DNA of 64,000 bases from Mytilus galloprovincialis (Eukaryota > Mollusca > Bivalvia > Mytilida > Mytilidae): positions 60,541,261 to 60,605,260 of the forward strand of contig NC_134845.1 of NCBI RefSeq assembly GCF_965363235.1, written 5' to 3'. The notes beneath the pieces were generated by a model, which ran no database searches, was not told the DNA's origin, and saw nothing but the letters and a program-made list of their open reading frames with translations. Numbering within the stretch: the stretch's first letter is position 1; each line of letters begins with the position of its first letter. Position numbers and translations under genes: made by a program. Of the stretch, positions 36,041 to 48,426 are shown piece after piece.

Positions 36041-38734
36041 GACTGTTCTGTCAGGATTTGAAGAAGAATGAAGAAAAACAATATTCTCATAACACATTTT
36101 TTATTCATCCACTGCAAGATTACTCGCAGAAGATTATATAATAAAACATTTGTGGTATTCATTCAAATCTATGTTGAACAAACACCAAAAACTAAACAAA
36201 TTAGCACTATTTGATACACGTTTTCAGTGGCCTACAGTCATTAACCAAGTTGTTTTACAAATTTTTACAACCAGACAATAAAATCCATTACCGGTCAGTC
36301 ATTTTAAAATTTTCTTAGGTCATCTCTTAATTTTGTGAAAGAAAATTAAAAACAAAACCCTTGCAAAAATGCAGATTTCCCAGTACAAATTAAACTCAAC
36401 ATTAACTACTTTTTGCAGAACAAGAAATAAAGTCCAAATTTAATGCCCCACTTTAAACCTAGCATCCCCCTTATAACATTGTCTGGTTGTAAAAACATGG
36501 AACACTTTAAGCGAAAGTTAAGATAAGGAAATGTTTGGATTATGGCAGAATATTACACACTTGACAAAATGCAGTTACTAGTCAACCTTATAGAAATTTG
36601 GGGAACAGAAATATAACACTATGTAAGAATCAGGCAAACAAAATGTGTGCACATTGGCATAACAATTTAAAGTAAAAATTAATAATATTTTTTATACAAT
36701 GTCCATTGTACTTCAGAAATTTTCTGTTCATCAACTATTTTTCACAATCGATATATAAATGTTGATCTTATCTCTTTATGTTTCTAAAATATTCTGGAAG
36801 CATAGTGCCCCCTCCCACCTTTTCTAAATTCATCCCAAATGTTAAAAAAAACCCACAAGTATATTCATTTTATGCTATCTGCCTTCCAGATTTTTAAATG
36901 CATGATATTTGATATTATGAAATACAAAACTAATTAATTTCAATTAACCAGAAAATTTAAATCAAAAGCTTTCGGTACTTAATAAATGACTTTAAAAAGG
37001 ATGTGCAGAAGATCCACTCCACTTCTTTTGCAACTTAATTACATTAGAGCTTCCTTAGAAACTTTATACTGTAAAATATATTTCGTTTGATGTATTGAAG
37101 GAAATGGCCAAATAAGGAAGAACATTATTTAGAAATTACCATGATCTCATTTCGATTTTTAAACTTGTGTGATTACATAATCCTGAAAGTCCATCTACTA
37201 AAAGGATATTTCCTTTGTAAGAAGTTATATAACAGAGAATGGATTTACCCTGATGTTCATGGTTCAGCTTAAAAAATCTTTTTAACATATATGGAATGGA
37301 ATTTTAATCTACACAAATTTTGAAAGGTGAAAGACTTGAAACAATATTTCTCTGGGTCAAAATGAAGGAGAGAGGTTCATGAACAGATAAAAGACTTTAA
37401 GTTATTATATTATATGAAATCCTAAGATTTATATAGAATGCCTTTCAAACTTTACAAATTCTTTGTATTCAATATGAAGTTCAAAAACATTTTTTGTCAT
37501 AGCAAAATTTTGTAAAAAGACATTTAGAATTTAATTAAGGTTTAAGAAAAGAAGTTCCATTTGAAAATGAAATAAGTCAGTATGTCGCAGTTGAAATGGG
37601 ACTTTGTGTGAAAATTCAAAATGAAATCTTTTGAAAAAATATACATATATCATAATATATATATAATACTTATAGACTTTTAAAAAAAAGAAATGCATAC
37701 AAAATTTATAGCATGTACAAATAAAGGTAATGCTAGCACACTGTAGTTTCTGCTGCCTCCAATAGCAATTTTAAAACCTTGAATTAAGTCCATATTTTAT
37801 TGTGTTCCTCCTATGCCCTGACTTAAAGATATTTTAAGATATGAATTCAAACCACTCTTATATGCCAATATCTGAAAAACTGGTAGTAGAATTCCTACTC
37901 TCTCATCATAATCCCTCCCAGGAAAAAGGTATTTATTTTTTCATTTCATTAAACCACTACTTTTTCTTTTGTTCACATTATCTTTAATTCCCCCCCCCCC
38001 CTTTTTTTACTTTGAAAAAAACCTTGACAGCCATTAACAGTTAAACAATAAAATATGGACATATATTCAAGGTGTAATGCATTTGTTTATAATTACAATT
38101 TATACAAAATTATACACAAATAAACAAAGTAATTTTCTAAAAAAAGAAAACCATAACAACTGATAAATGAATAATTAATAAATAAACAGATATATATACA
38201 AAATGAAATATGAAATAATATAATGAAATCAATTACAATCAAACAAATGTACATTTCAAACTGAAATTAACAATTCTCTAATATATTCAAAACAGAAAAT
38301 TATCACACAAACACTAATAAAAACTTATAAAATGTAGGAACACAAAATACATATCATCTTCTATAACATGTATAAAAGAAACGATTTAAGAAATATTTCT
38401 AACTTTAAGTTTGACATTTAGTTGAGTTAAGAAAGAGATGATTTTCGTCAGAATTATATTTTTTTTGGAAAGAATGGTCCCATTAAAAAACTTGGGAGCT
38501 ATGACCTGCAGAATTTTTCCCAATAGTAACATTGGGAAAATTTTCCAATATTCACTATTGAAGATTTTGTGAAGAAATAAACTGGAAAGAAAAATATGAA
38601 TTCATGCAAAAATTTATAAACTCAATGATCAATTATTTTCAGGTTCAACTTGAAAAAATACTTCTGGACGAAACATCTCACTTAAATTATATGCTTTGCT
38701 GAACACTGATAAAATATCAATGAATTTTAAATGA

Positions 38735-38815
38735 AGACAGGATTTGAACCCAGTGTTGACATTAGAACATTCCCGATCAGCTGTTCTCACGGAAAAAAAA
38801 CACCTGTGACATTTA
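38735..38815 (-). repeat. Decayed tRNA-derived SINE remnant
   Basis: On the minus strand GGGTTCAAATCCTGTC resembles a pol III B box. It is preceded by aatgtcaacact, similar to the SINE head at 42660-42765. No A box survives. Confidence 0.35.
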
Positions 38816-40149
38816 CTAGTTTTGTTTGATATTTTCGATCAATTTCATTGCATGTTCACATGATCAATGGCTGTTTACCATCAAAGCATCCAGGGAGATA
38901 TATTTTACGTTTGTCCTTGGAACTAATGTGCATTTATATTACGAATGATACAGTACAAGATTATGCAGTTAACTTATATTACTTTAAACCTGTTTTATTA
39001 ATGAATATTTGACACCAAATGTTACGTTTTACCACTTACAAAATTACATGTTGGAATTTAAATCTTAGCGCATAAAATTTCACTATTTTGCAAGTGCATA
39101 CAGGTGAAACTTTGTTTACAATTATAAATAGTAACAATCAAAATTAAGGGGATTTCCAAAAACAATGCAAATTACGTAACTTTACAAGAAGCACACCTTA
39201 ACATTAAAACACTGCACTAACAAGTCGAGTTAAGTTCACATGTACATAGTTTTTTGGAAGTAAGTCTTTTTATTTGAGGCTATTCCTGGAAGAAGAAGAG
39301 AATTACTCATGGATTATGTTTTTTGAAAGCAAAAGTTTCTGTTTCTGATCAACTGAAATCTTAACAATATAAAATTTAAACTTTCAAAGTTTCAGTTCTC
39401 TAAGAGCCAAAATAAGTTTTAGAAACTATTTAATTGCAATACAGGATAATTTTTTTTTATTCAATTCTCTTAAGAAAACTGATTTAAGGCCTAATATAAA
39501 CCCCAAGTTTTCTGGAGTAGCCTATTAAATTCATTGTAAATATTTACCCCTTATAATCTTATCATTTGCATATTTACCAATGAAAGAATGATATTGGAAT
39601 GTATTAAATTTGATGAAGATGGCTGAAGAAGCGTGTACATGTATTATTGCACGACTGCTGAAACTTATAGAAGCCTGCAATAAACAACAGTGCTGTGCAT
39701 ACCTTGTTCTAATTAATTTAATTTGTTAACTTAATTGAATATCATCGCCTGTCATTGTGAAAATCAATTATATATTATTTCAAATTCTAAATTGACTGAA
39801 TAATTTTAATAACAATTTCAATTTCAAATGATGAATATTTCTAAAACAGTTGTATTTGTGGAATTTGTTGACCATCTGACATGGTACAGAGTAATTATTC
39901 ACATCAAAAGCAAATGTTGCACAGAATTTAAGAAAGAAATGTCATTAAATGTCACAATGATGATAGTTAAAGCTATGAATGAAAATAGTACTAAACCACA
40001 AGCGTTTAAAAAAGAAAAAAAAACATAAGACATATATATGTATGTACACATGTAAACTTGATCCATCAAATTTTCTACTTTTCAAATGTAATCCACAGTC
40101 TATTTTACATGTAGCACTGTGACCTTTGAACTTTAAAAAAAAAAAACTT

Positions 40150-40155
40150 TTTATT
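40150..40155 (-). terminator. Candidate polyadenylation signal for TFAP4
   Basis: AATAAA on the minus strand, 333 bases beyond the TFAP4 stop. It is the nearest canonical signal I could pick out, but this AT-rich flank holds others, so usage is unknown. Confidence 0.3.
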
Positions 40156-40487
40156 TATGTATTTATATTCAACTTATACATCAAATCTTTAAAATTAAAA
40201 ATGTTTATTTTACAGTAATTCCATGAAACTTTGAACTCTACAAGCAGACAGGTATTAAACCAGCATTTTCCAACACTCTGTTTATGTTTAGTAATTCATA
40301 TGATCCAGCTGTCAGAGTTATGCTAGGAGAAAATATGTTGAATCAAGTTCATAAAGTGTAATTTGAGCAAAACTTCCTTTTTCTTATGATTCAAAAATGT
40401 ACAAAAAATGGCAGTTAGCAACAGAAATGAAAATGAATTGGCAATGAAATATTTACAAATGATAACGATGAGAAGGATGAAGTGATC

Positions 40488-43400
40488 CTAGGATTTCTGA
40501 ACTATAACACCGGGACGATATACATAATGTTCTAAATGGGGCGAGTGTAAAACTTCTGTGTGGTATTTAATGTCTATATGCTGTTGGGGTCGGTATGACA
40601 TCGGCGAATCACTGTCTGAATTCACCATGTCTTCTTGGTCACTTGTAACACTACTCTCTTTCTCATCCTCTTCGCTATGGGGAATGGAATGTTCATGCCG
40701 GTGTTCTTCAAAGCCTAGACGCTCACCTTCCAGATGACGAATAGCTTCTACAATCGTAGCAATGTTTCTACTCGACACAGATTCCTGAGAATCATGGTCT
40801 TTTCCTATTAGAACTGGTTTGTCCTCGTCTGTTTTCATTTCTATTTCCTCTTTAACATCTTCTGTGCTGTCAACATAGACCTGGGGAAAATGGAAACATG
40901 ACCTGCATTAAAATGTATCAAACAAATCTAAATGTCAGACTTTGAAAAAAAATATGACACTAGTCTACATATGTACACCTGAATAGATCCAATACAACTA
41001 TTGACAGATGAACATGTGCAGAAACAAAAGTGTCAGTATGGTAAAATGACTTAAGATTTCCGCTGCAAGTATACAAGTATGTTTCCTATTAACAATATAA
41101 TATATACGCCCACTACTGTTTATTTATATATATATTCCAGATATTATACACCAACAACAGATTATATCGCAATCAGACAGCAATACATGTACATTGTATC
41201 TTAAGTGCAGAAAGGTTATGGTACTCTTATTAAGCTAATGTTTCTGCCTAATTGACAATGTTTATGATAAATAAACATACAACTAGCCATAACAATACTC
41301 TAATAACCATTACCTATCAATAGTCATTATCTATTGTGCCTGTCAATAAACAATTCACCCCTAGGTTGAGGTCACAGGACATTTGCCAACAAGCGATTTT
41401 TATCTAGGTCTTTTTCACGGGTGGGTGGGTTAAAAAATAATGATGAATTAAAGAATTGAATTTCATAGGATGGTAGCCCAAACAATACATAAATCCTTCT
41501 AGGGGAGAACTAGGATGATGTGATATATACATACCACATTGTCAGTCTGCATTTGAACTATCTGCACTTGATTGGCAAGCTCTCTGATGTTGCTTGGGTA
41601 AGAATGTTTCTCTAATTCTATACGGAGTCGTCTTTCCCTTTCAAGCTGACACTTCATGGCTACCATTTCTCGTCGAACATCATCAATGGACAACTCGTCA
41701 TAGTCCGCTGTGATGCCTTCATCTGAAGATTCTGTAAAATAAATATTCATGTAAATCTGTGATAAAATTGAAATAAAAATATGATTTTTTTTTGTCTATC
41801 ATTGCACTGATCAGTTTTACAAAGTACAAAAAATTTGTTTTGTAAATTTCACAATAAATTATTTGTTTGTATCCTTTTCTGAAAGTGCATTAATCTTGCA
41901 GATTTGTTCATTATCAATCATTGCAATAATCGGCTCACAAAATTTAATTTTCATCAAGTCTTAAAACCAGTGTTGTCAATTCAGTGTAAGAAAACAACCT
42001 GTTTGCTACATGTAAGTGTAAAATGTTCACTGTACTTCACTGAAGTTGCGGTTTATTAAAAAAAACATCATCAACTTATCATTTTAACAATACAAGTGTT
42101 TTCTATATCAATGTTTAAATAAAGATGTTTTCCACCCACACTCTCTTGTTAATACAATGTATGTATTTCCTTGTCGGTCAAGTGTGCAGTTTTATACAAT
42201 ATAAAATAATTGTACACTAGGAAGGTAAGATAGCGTGTCAAGTCATTTTTTAATAGCTACATTTTGCATTAGAGTTGAAGTTTGTCATACCAACATGTAC
42301 AGTATGTGTAACAGTAAACCTTGCACCAATATTGTGTAAACATAACTTGGAAAGATTCAGTCTGCACGGTTAGCCACTAGTCCTATGCCCCAGACTAGTA
42401 AATATTGAATCGGACTAGTCAAAATTTTCAAAATTTTATATAGTCGTATTGGGACAAGTTTTGATATTTAGTTTCCGGACTAGTAGATGAAAAAGTTTTT
42501 GGCGCAGACTGAAGATTGATTGAAAATTGGTGTTAATAACACTTTCAACACAATTGGCTTTATATTGGTGATATCTAGGTTTTAATTGGTGGAGGAAGCC
42601 ATAGTTTTCTGAGAAAACCATGAAATTTAGGCACATCTAACTGATAATAATTGGAGTTTAGATGCACCTACAGGATTTAAACTCACAACCAGTGTTAAAA
42701 CATGACAGACTAGTGGAACAGCAAATAACTACTTGGACCACTCTGCCACCTAGACCCTCAGCTTTCAAAGATATTTGATGATTTACTGGCATTGGCAGTT
42801 GGGTCCAGTAGTAATAATGTACTACTTCGTAAATTTTCACTGGTCATTTTGGAATTTCAGAAATATAAATAATTCTTTATTGTAGAGTTAATATAAATTT
42901 TGAAAATTCTGCAGCCCTTTTTATTTCCTTACCTGTATCCCTCTTCCAGCGTTTCCGAGGTGGAGAGCCATATGCACTTCCAGTCAACATTTTCTGGAGT
43001 TGAGAATTTTCAGATTCAAGTCTATCCTTCTCTCTTTTCAGATTCTGGATGAAGTCGGCAGTATGCTGAAGAATAGCAGCCTAAAAGAAACAGAAATACA
43101 AGAATGTGTGATGTGTCAATTTGATACATGATTAAATACTTTTTAGGCAATATTTTTAATAACATGTAGTTTTTGAATGTATTATCATTATTTTTACCGA
43201 GTTATCAACATATATTTGCAAAAAATTACGATATCATACATGTAATTTTTTTCAGTTTTGTTTTTTTTTAATTTGAGGGGTGGTTACAATGTTATTATAA
43301 CTTTCTTTTGATTCTCTATTTGACTACATTTGCACATGAATGGATGATAAATAGTCAAACAATTGAAATATACATGTATATATTTCAGATTTTATTTTAT

Positions 43401-46400
43401 ATACAACTTCAATGATCATGATATGTATTAATTGACATCTACATGCATGTAGACTTCAATTTCTGGCTTTCTTGATTGACCCTGATTGCAACTGACATGT
43501 TAATTAAACAAGATAATTTCCAGAGTAAGACCAGCTGTCAGATGATTAAATCATGATCGATTTTTGTTTCACCTGAAACAAGATATAATCATAAACCGTC
43601 AGGGGTCAGGTGAAATGTCTGGTCACTTCAGGTCATGTTTGTTTACATGTACATTTGCATGTAAATAAATGTACACAAATCAATGTTATTCTGCATGTTT
43701 AACTTTTTGTTTTTAGACATGCCACACCCCTTTTGCTTTGTTTACATACATGTATGTTACGGTATCATCAACAAAATCAAGCATCCTTGAAATTTTAAAT
43801 TTTGTTTTTTTCGCAAGTTTAATTTTATTTATCCATATAAAATACAAGTATATAATATCTACCAATGTTTTCAATTCTTATCTTTCTATTGCCATTTATT
43901 TATGCATAACTTTATAACAAGTAAAACACAATTGTAAACATGATGCAGCAATTTTCAGCAAATAAAAAAGAATCTGCCACTTTCAGTTTTAGTTGTTTAT
44001 TGTGTGTTTCCATTTAACATAGCTTTGAAACAGACAAAAGAAAATTATGCAAATACAAAAGTTGTTAATTTCATTCAGTTTTTTATGTCCATTTTTATTT
44101 ATAAAAAAGTTCAGCCGCCTTTTCAATTCCTTTTTATTATTACCACAAAACACATAACTATGTAGGAGGTATAAGAAAATTATGCAAATGATGTACAAAA
44201 ATGTACCTGCATATGACAACAGCCAGAGATCACTGATTAATGTGTATTGCCTCTTCTACATGCATGAGTGGTTTCTATGTGTGTTATTACACCACAAAAA
44301 TGTCAATTATGTTGAGCTACCTGAACACTCCTTAAGAATGTGACCTCAATTTTCTTAAAAACAGCTGTTTTATATTTATATGATTACCCAGTTAATTCAT
44401 AACAGTTAAAAACCAAAATAAAGAAACTCTTTAAAATTTTCATACACCAATTCACTTTTCAAATAAGATTTATAATGCATATTGATAAACATCCTGGATT
44501 TGCACTTAGGAACTGTTTGAAAAGTGTAAATAAAAACTTCTCCATATATCTGCTGACCACAGATAAAATTTACCTATGTATATATATATATATTATGTAC
44601 CTTTTACCTTAGGAATTCAAGGAGTGTCAATAATCATAGCATCACATGATCTTGTGACCCACTTAAAAATATCTAATCAATGAGATTTAATTCCAGGTCA
44701 CAAACAACTAAACCCTCTTACAATACAACTACAAATTGTGCAAAGCGAATGCAGAGAAATTTATAGGGATCAATAATTGGTTTTATTCTGTAGACTAGCC
44801 AATAACTTAAGCAGACGAATTGATCTTCAGAAGGACTGATTGTTGTGCACCGATCAAGGTTTACCACTGGCAACAGATGCATAATTTTGGCGAGTTGCCA
44901 ACAGAAATTCATTTCTCATACTATAAAAATGATCAGCTGATTGATATTGATATTGAACAAAATCTAAACATTAGACCAAGTCAATGATCAAGGGTTGTTA
45001 TATAAAATGTTGATAATTGACTCCAATTTTTACGCCCAACTTTTTTTACTCTATAAATTTTCCATTGATAATTGCATTTTGTTAGTCAATAAATATGACC
45101 TTTTAAATTGATATACTGTATATACATGTATATATACATTGTATACGTACATGTACATACAGTTTGATAGGTCTTATCTGGTGTAGCGGTATTCTATTTA
45201 TAAAATATTTGTTTTTCTTTTATAAATGATACAATAAAATAGAAACCCTAATTTGTGATTTCGTCTGACACTTCAATAGTTCCCATGGCCCTCATTTACA
45301 AATTACAGTGGGAATAGAAAAGAGAGGATATATTAACCCCTCATGATCATTTTATTAATCTTTTTCATTCCTCCACAGAAATAAATAATTAAAATTTAAT
45401 ACAGTTCCTTGGAAACAATAGTTTAGCTTCAGTTTCAAATTTTCATCAACAAATTCTACTATTAAATATCAAGATGCATTACCTTGCTCAGTTTTTCTCC
45501 ATCACTATGTGGTATGAGTGTTTTCAGTGACTGAAATCCAGCATTAATGCTTTGCATTCGTCTCCTTTCATTGCTGTTGGCAATTTCCCTACGTACTTTC
45601 TTTTCACTTTCTAAATGACCATGGCCATCCTCCTGACTGTAAAATGATATTTACAAAATTCAAATATATGTACAAATGTAAGAACAAGCTATGAACATGG
45701 CATGGATTTCTGTCATTTTGTGAAGACCCTTAGTAAATGACAGTGAATTTATCATCCTAACATTTGATATTTTAAACTTTTATAATTTCTTTCATTCACG
45801 CATTTACCTAATATTATATTGTACATACATTTACATGTACAAAGTAATATAGAAACAGACCTACAAATGGCAAACTTTATAAGTGACTAGACTTAAGTAC
45901 ATTTTACACTATCACATCTAACATAGAGCTACATTTTTACAATGTACAACCTTAGTGAACATTTTGCTTGTATTTTTTAAACAGACATCTATTAACTGGG
46001 TCTCAAGCAATCCTGCTGAATGCTATTCGAGAAACAAACAATATGCACATGATTAATGAAAAATATTCACAAGTTTGAAGAAGTCCACGACTTTCCAACT
46101 TGCATCTACTATTATTAAGATTTTATATTTAACATGCAGAATTATTAATCAATAGTTATCTAGTTCTATCTATATATAGTCTATGGTTGTACCTTTAGGT
46201 ACATTGAAGGAAATGTATGCATTGATATTAGTAAACAAATGCTTCACTTTCACCTATTTTATTTTCTAAACTTAACGCTGATGCCTTGTAGCATCCAAAT
46301 AGTAATTTGTGTACTTGAAATAATTTGAAACAAAACATATTGTTTTACGTTATTGTTAAGTCACAATGGTCTTCCCACTTCCTTCATTTATAACATCTTC

Positions 46401-47586
46401 TTCCTGTTGTTTAACGCTATTGTGCGATAAGAAAGTGTTTTAAAGTAGACCAAATATGGAGCAACATGTAATCTTATCAGTAAAATATGGGAAATCAAAA
46501 CTGGTTGATCATGATCATGTGATGACTTTAATTATCCATTTACATGATTCACATGTTCTCCCCAAATATATTAAAGCAATTAATTAAACAAGCATTTAAT
46601 AATCAACTTCAGCAGCACTTCCATCAATTGTTAAAGATATTAGTTTCCTTATCTAACTTAAGGCAAATAAAATGCATGTACATGTATGTTTCTATTTTCT
46701 ATTTTTTTATATACATAATTAACAATAACAGGAAACATGGACAATGCATATGCATGTACCTTTCACCAATTTGTTTTTAACAATATAATATTCGTATCAT
46801 TTTAAAACTTTAAAAAAAAAAAACAACATTAAAAATGCAACATTGTCAGCTGTAAACAACACCATAAAACCTCCCAAATATTTTAAAGATAATAACATCA
46901 AAATATATTTGATATTTCTATGAATATGTAATCTTTTATGTATGTATTCCTACAAAATGCAAGTATAATGCTCATTAGTCCTGTGATTAAATTCCCATTA
47001 ACGATTATCACAAGTTACAAAGTTTCAATAATCAGCTGATTACCAGACATGAATGAGACACCTAACCGACACCATATGGAAAGCTAAATATCTCGTAAAA
47101 TTAAAATATCAAAAGTGGAAAATTAATTCATGTCAAACAATATCATTGTCATTTACATAAATAACTCCGACAAAGATGTTATCAACTGCTTAAAGCAGTT
47201 TTATAATTGACATTAATACACGTAACGCTAAGTAACACGAGTTATGTGCCCTTTGTTTTCTAAACAAGCCATGTGACCTGCCGGTCATAGACAAAGATGT
47301 ATTTTCATCAAAATCAATGAAACGGACAATAAACATTAAAATCATAATATGCATTTTGAAACTATAGTATATTAGCCATCATATGGCAGTATGTTCAAAT
47401 ACTAAGTCTAAATAGTAAAAGAGAAATTTACAAAACAAGCACTGGTTACTCACGTCTACGCCAATGTTTATATTTAGCAAGCGTGCGTACAACTCACCTT
47501 CCATAACATTGGGAATATTCCTTGTCTTCGTTGCAATATTCCGGTAAAACTCTCCGTCTTTCACTATTCCTTGAATAAACTGACAT
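40488..47586 (-). CDS. TFAP4: Transcription factor AP-4 (bHLH-leucine zipper)
   Basis: Five coding exons join into a 326-residue frame: 47586-47498, 45636-45483, 43080-42933, 41731-41535 and 40880-40488 (introns 1861, 2402, 1201 and 654 bp, all GT-AG, phases 2, 0, 1 and 0). The basic region around residues 44-57 (RREIANSNERRRMQ) and the helix-loop-helix to about residue 95 match vertebrate AP-4 almost residue for residue. A zipper follows (Leu 95, 102, 109), then a basic RKRWKR patch at 123-128 and the AP-4 hallmarks DEGI (134-137), REM..MK.QLERE (151-163) and QVQIVQMQ (185-192). The segment at 235-249 (NIATIVEAIRHLEGE) matches the AP-4 C-terminal block. VKEE at 205-208 fits a sumoylation motif. 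The human protein is 338 residues. The family binds CAGCTG E-boxes as a homodimer in the nucleus. The 29-residue N-terminus is lineage-specific. I chose the ATG at 47586 because it is in frame and ends at a GTGAGT donor whose phase fits exon 2. Confidence 0.93.
42660..42765 (-). repeat. tRNA-derived SINE head in TFAP4 intron 3
   Basis: Read on the minus strand, TGGCAGAGTGG (42748-42738) matches the pol III A box, and the segment 42690-42673 (GGTTGTGAGTTTAAATCC) matches a B box. Their spacing suits a tRNA of the long-variable-arm type. The acceptor stems do not pair well, so this is a SINE or tRNA pseudogene, not a working tRNA. Confidence 0.55.
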
Positions 47587-47703
47587 AATATTCCACTTTT
47601 TATAAAAATCCAATTGTAAATATAGGTTAAACTTGAATTATTTGTGATAGTACACCGACAGTTCACGCTCGGGTCGCCTTCGTTGAAGAAGAATGAGTAA
47701 TAA

Positions 47704-47713
47704 TTGGCGGGAA
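47704..47713 (+). promoter_or_regulatory. E2F-like site upstream of TFAP4
   Basis: TTGGCGGGAA fits the E2F consensus (reverse complement TTCCCGCCAA) and lies 118 bases upstream of the start codon, in a locally more GC-rich stretch. A cell-cycle input to TFAP4 is an inference. Confidence 0.4.
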
Positions 47714-47714
47714 A

Positions 47715-47720
47715 CAGCTG
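47715..47720. promoter_or_regulatory. CAGCTG E-box, proximal
   Basis: CAGCTG is the half-site dyad bound by AP-4. This copy lies about 130 bases upstream of the TFAP4 start codon, next to the E2F-like site. Confidence 0.4.
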
Positions 47721-47964
47721 TAGGTCGATTCAAGGTGCGAGGCGACAGACATCAATTTTAATACTCGTTATGTTACAACCAAGAATTTATAAAGATCGTA
47801 CTGGATTACAAGTTTTGAATCATTTGGGAACAAGGCGCACATTTGTTATTCCTTCATTTTGATAAAATTTCATAAAACATGGCGGATTATTTTACGACGC
47901 GGAAGAATCTAAAATTCCCAAGCCCATTCACTGTATGGTTGGCAAGACGCGCGAAACAAATCAA

Positions 47965-47970
47965 CAGCTG
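47965..47970. promoter_or_regulatory. CAGCTG E-box in AACAGCTGTT
   Basis: The CAGCTG core sits in the palindrome AACAGCTGTT, 379 bases upstream of the start codon. A third copy is at 48251-48256, where it would lie inside the candidate divergent exon. Confidence 0.4.
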
Positions 47971-48243
47971 TTTGGCAGTGTTCCAATATGACAGTTGGGA
48001 GAATTAGAAATATTAAAACATGTTTTGCAATATCACACAAAAACTTGTTGTTAAAAGCATATTGTTACTATCAAAATATATCGATTTTGTTGCAAGGAAT
48101 CCTATGATATCACATTGAAAAGTCAAAACTCACTTATTATTCTATAAAACTAATAAATTTTCCGCCATGACAGCTATGAGGCTATTATGTCTGGAATGCA
48201 GACAGCTCTATGACATTACCTTATTCGTTGTTACTATATTTAA

Positions 48244-48421
48244 ATGTCATCAGCTGGGAGTAAAAGTTTTACAAGATCTGCTGATCTTTACCAGAAACGT
48301 TGCATATGTTGTCAATTTCAAAGGTTAAGCACGTGTAATTGTTTTACACGTCATGTTAAACATGCTGAGTGCACAGGTCTGAGGATTAATTTGTCAAATG
48401 AAAAATATATATCCGGGAACC
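48244..48421 (+). CDS. Candidate divergent first exon, Cys/His-rich
   Basis: An ATG opens a frame on the opposite strand about 660 bases from the TFAP4 start. Its first 59 codons encode a basic chain rich in Cys and His (CICC, CNC, RHVKH, then C), resembling part of a metal-binding module, though I recognise no family. A good donor (GTAAGC) follows at 48422. It would end the exon in phase 1 just before a transposable element begins at about 48427. If real, TFAP4 and this gene share a bidirectional promoter. Downstream exons were not found, so it could also be a decayed or chance frame. Confidence 0.3.
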
Positions 48422-48426
48422 GTAAG

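Larger units (their letters stand above)
36040..40487. other. AT-rich, repeat-poor flank; possible TFAP4 3' UTR
   Basis: This 4.4-kb stretch lies just downstream of the TFAP4 stop codon. It is very AT-rich and, unlike almost every other stretch of this size here, contains none of the recurrent repeat families apart from a decayed SINE-like remnant near 38735-38815. Several AATAAA-type signals exist on the minus strand (nearest at about 40155-40150, some 330 bases after the stop). A long 3' UTR is possible but not shown. No coding frame is convincing. Confidence 0.35.

Noticed and set aside
40488..40838. A stand-alone 116-residue acidic protein
   Set aside because: It is the last exon of TFAP4, which continues 14 codons upstream to a splice acceptor at 40881-40882.
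41499..41750. A stand-alone 83-residue coiled-coil protein
   Set aside because: It is exon 4 of TFAP4 plus intron sequence read through on both sides.
42660..42765. A functional tRNA gene
   Set aside because: A and B boxes are present but the acceptor and T stems do not pair properly. It is better read as a SINE head.
47379..47666. 95-codon frame over TFAP4 exon 1
   Set aside because: It is in the wrong phase. The frame from the ATG at 47586 is the one that joins exon 2 correctly through the GTGAGT donor.
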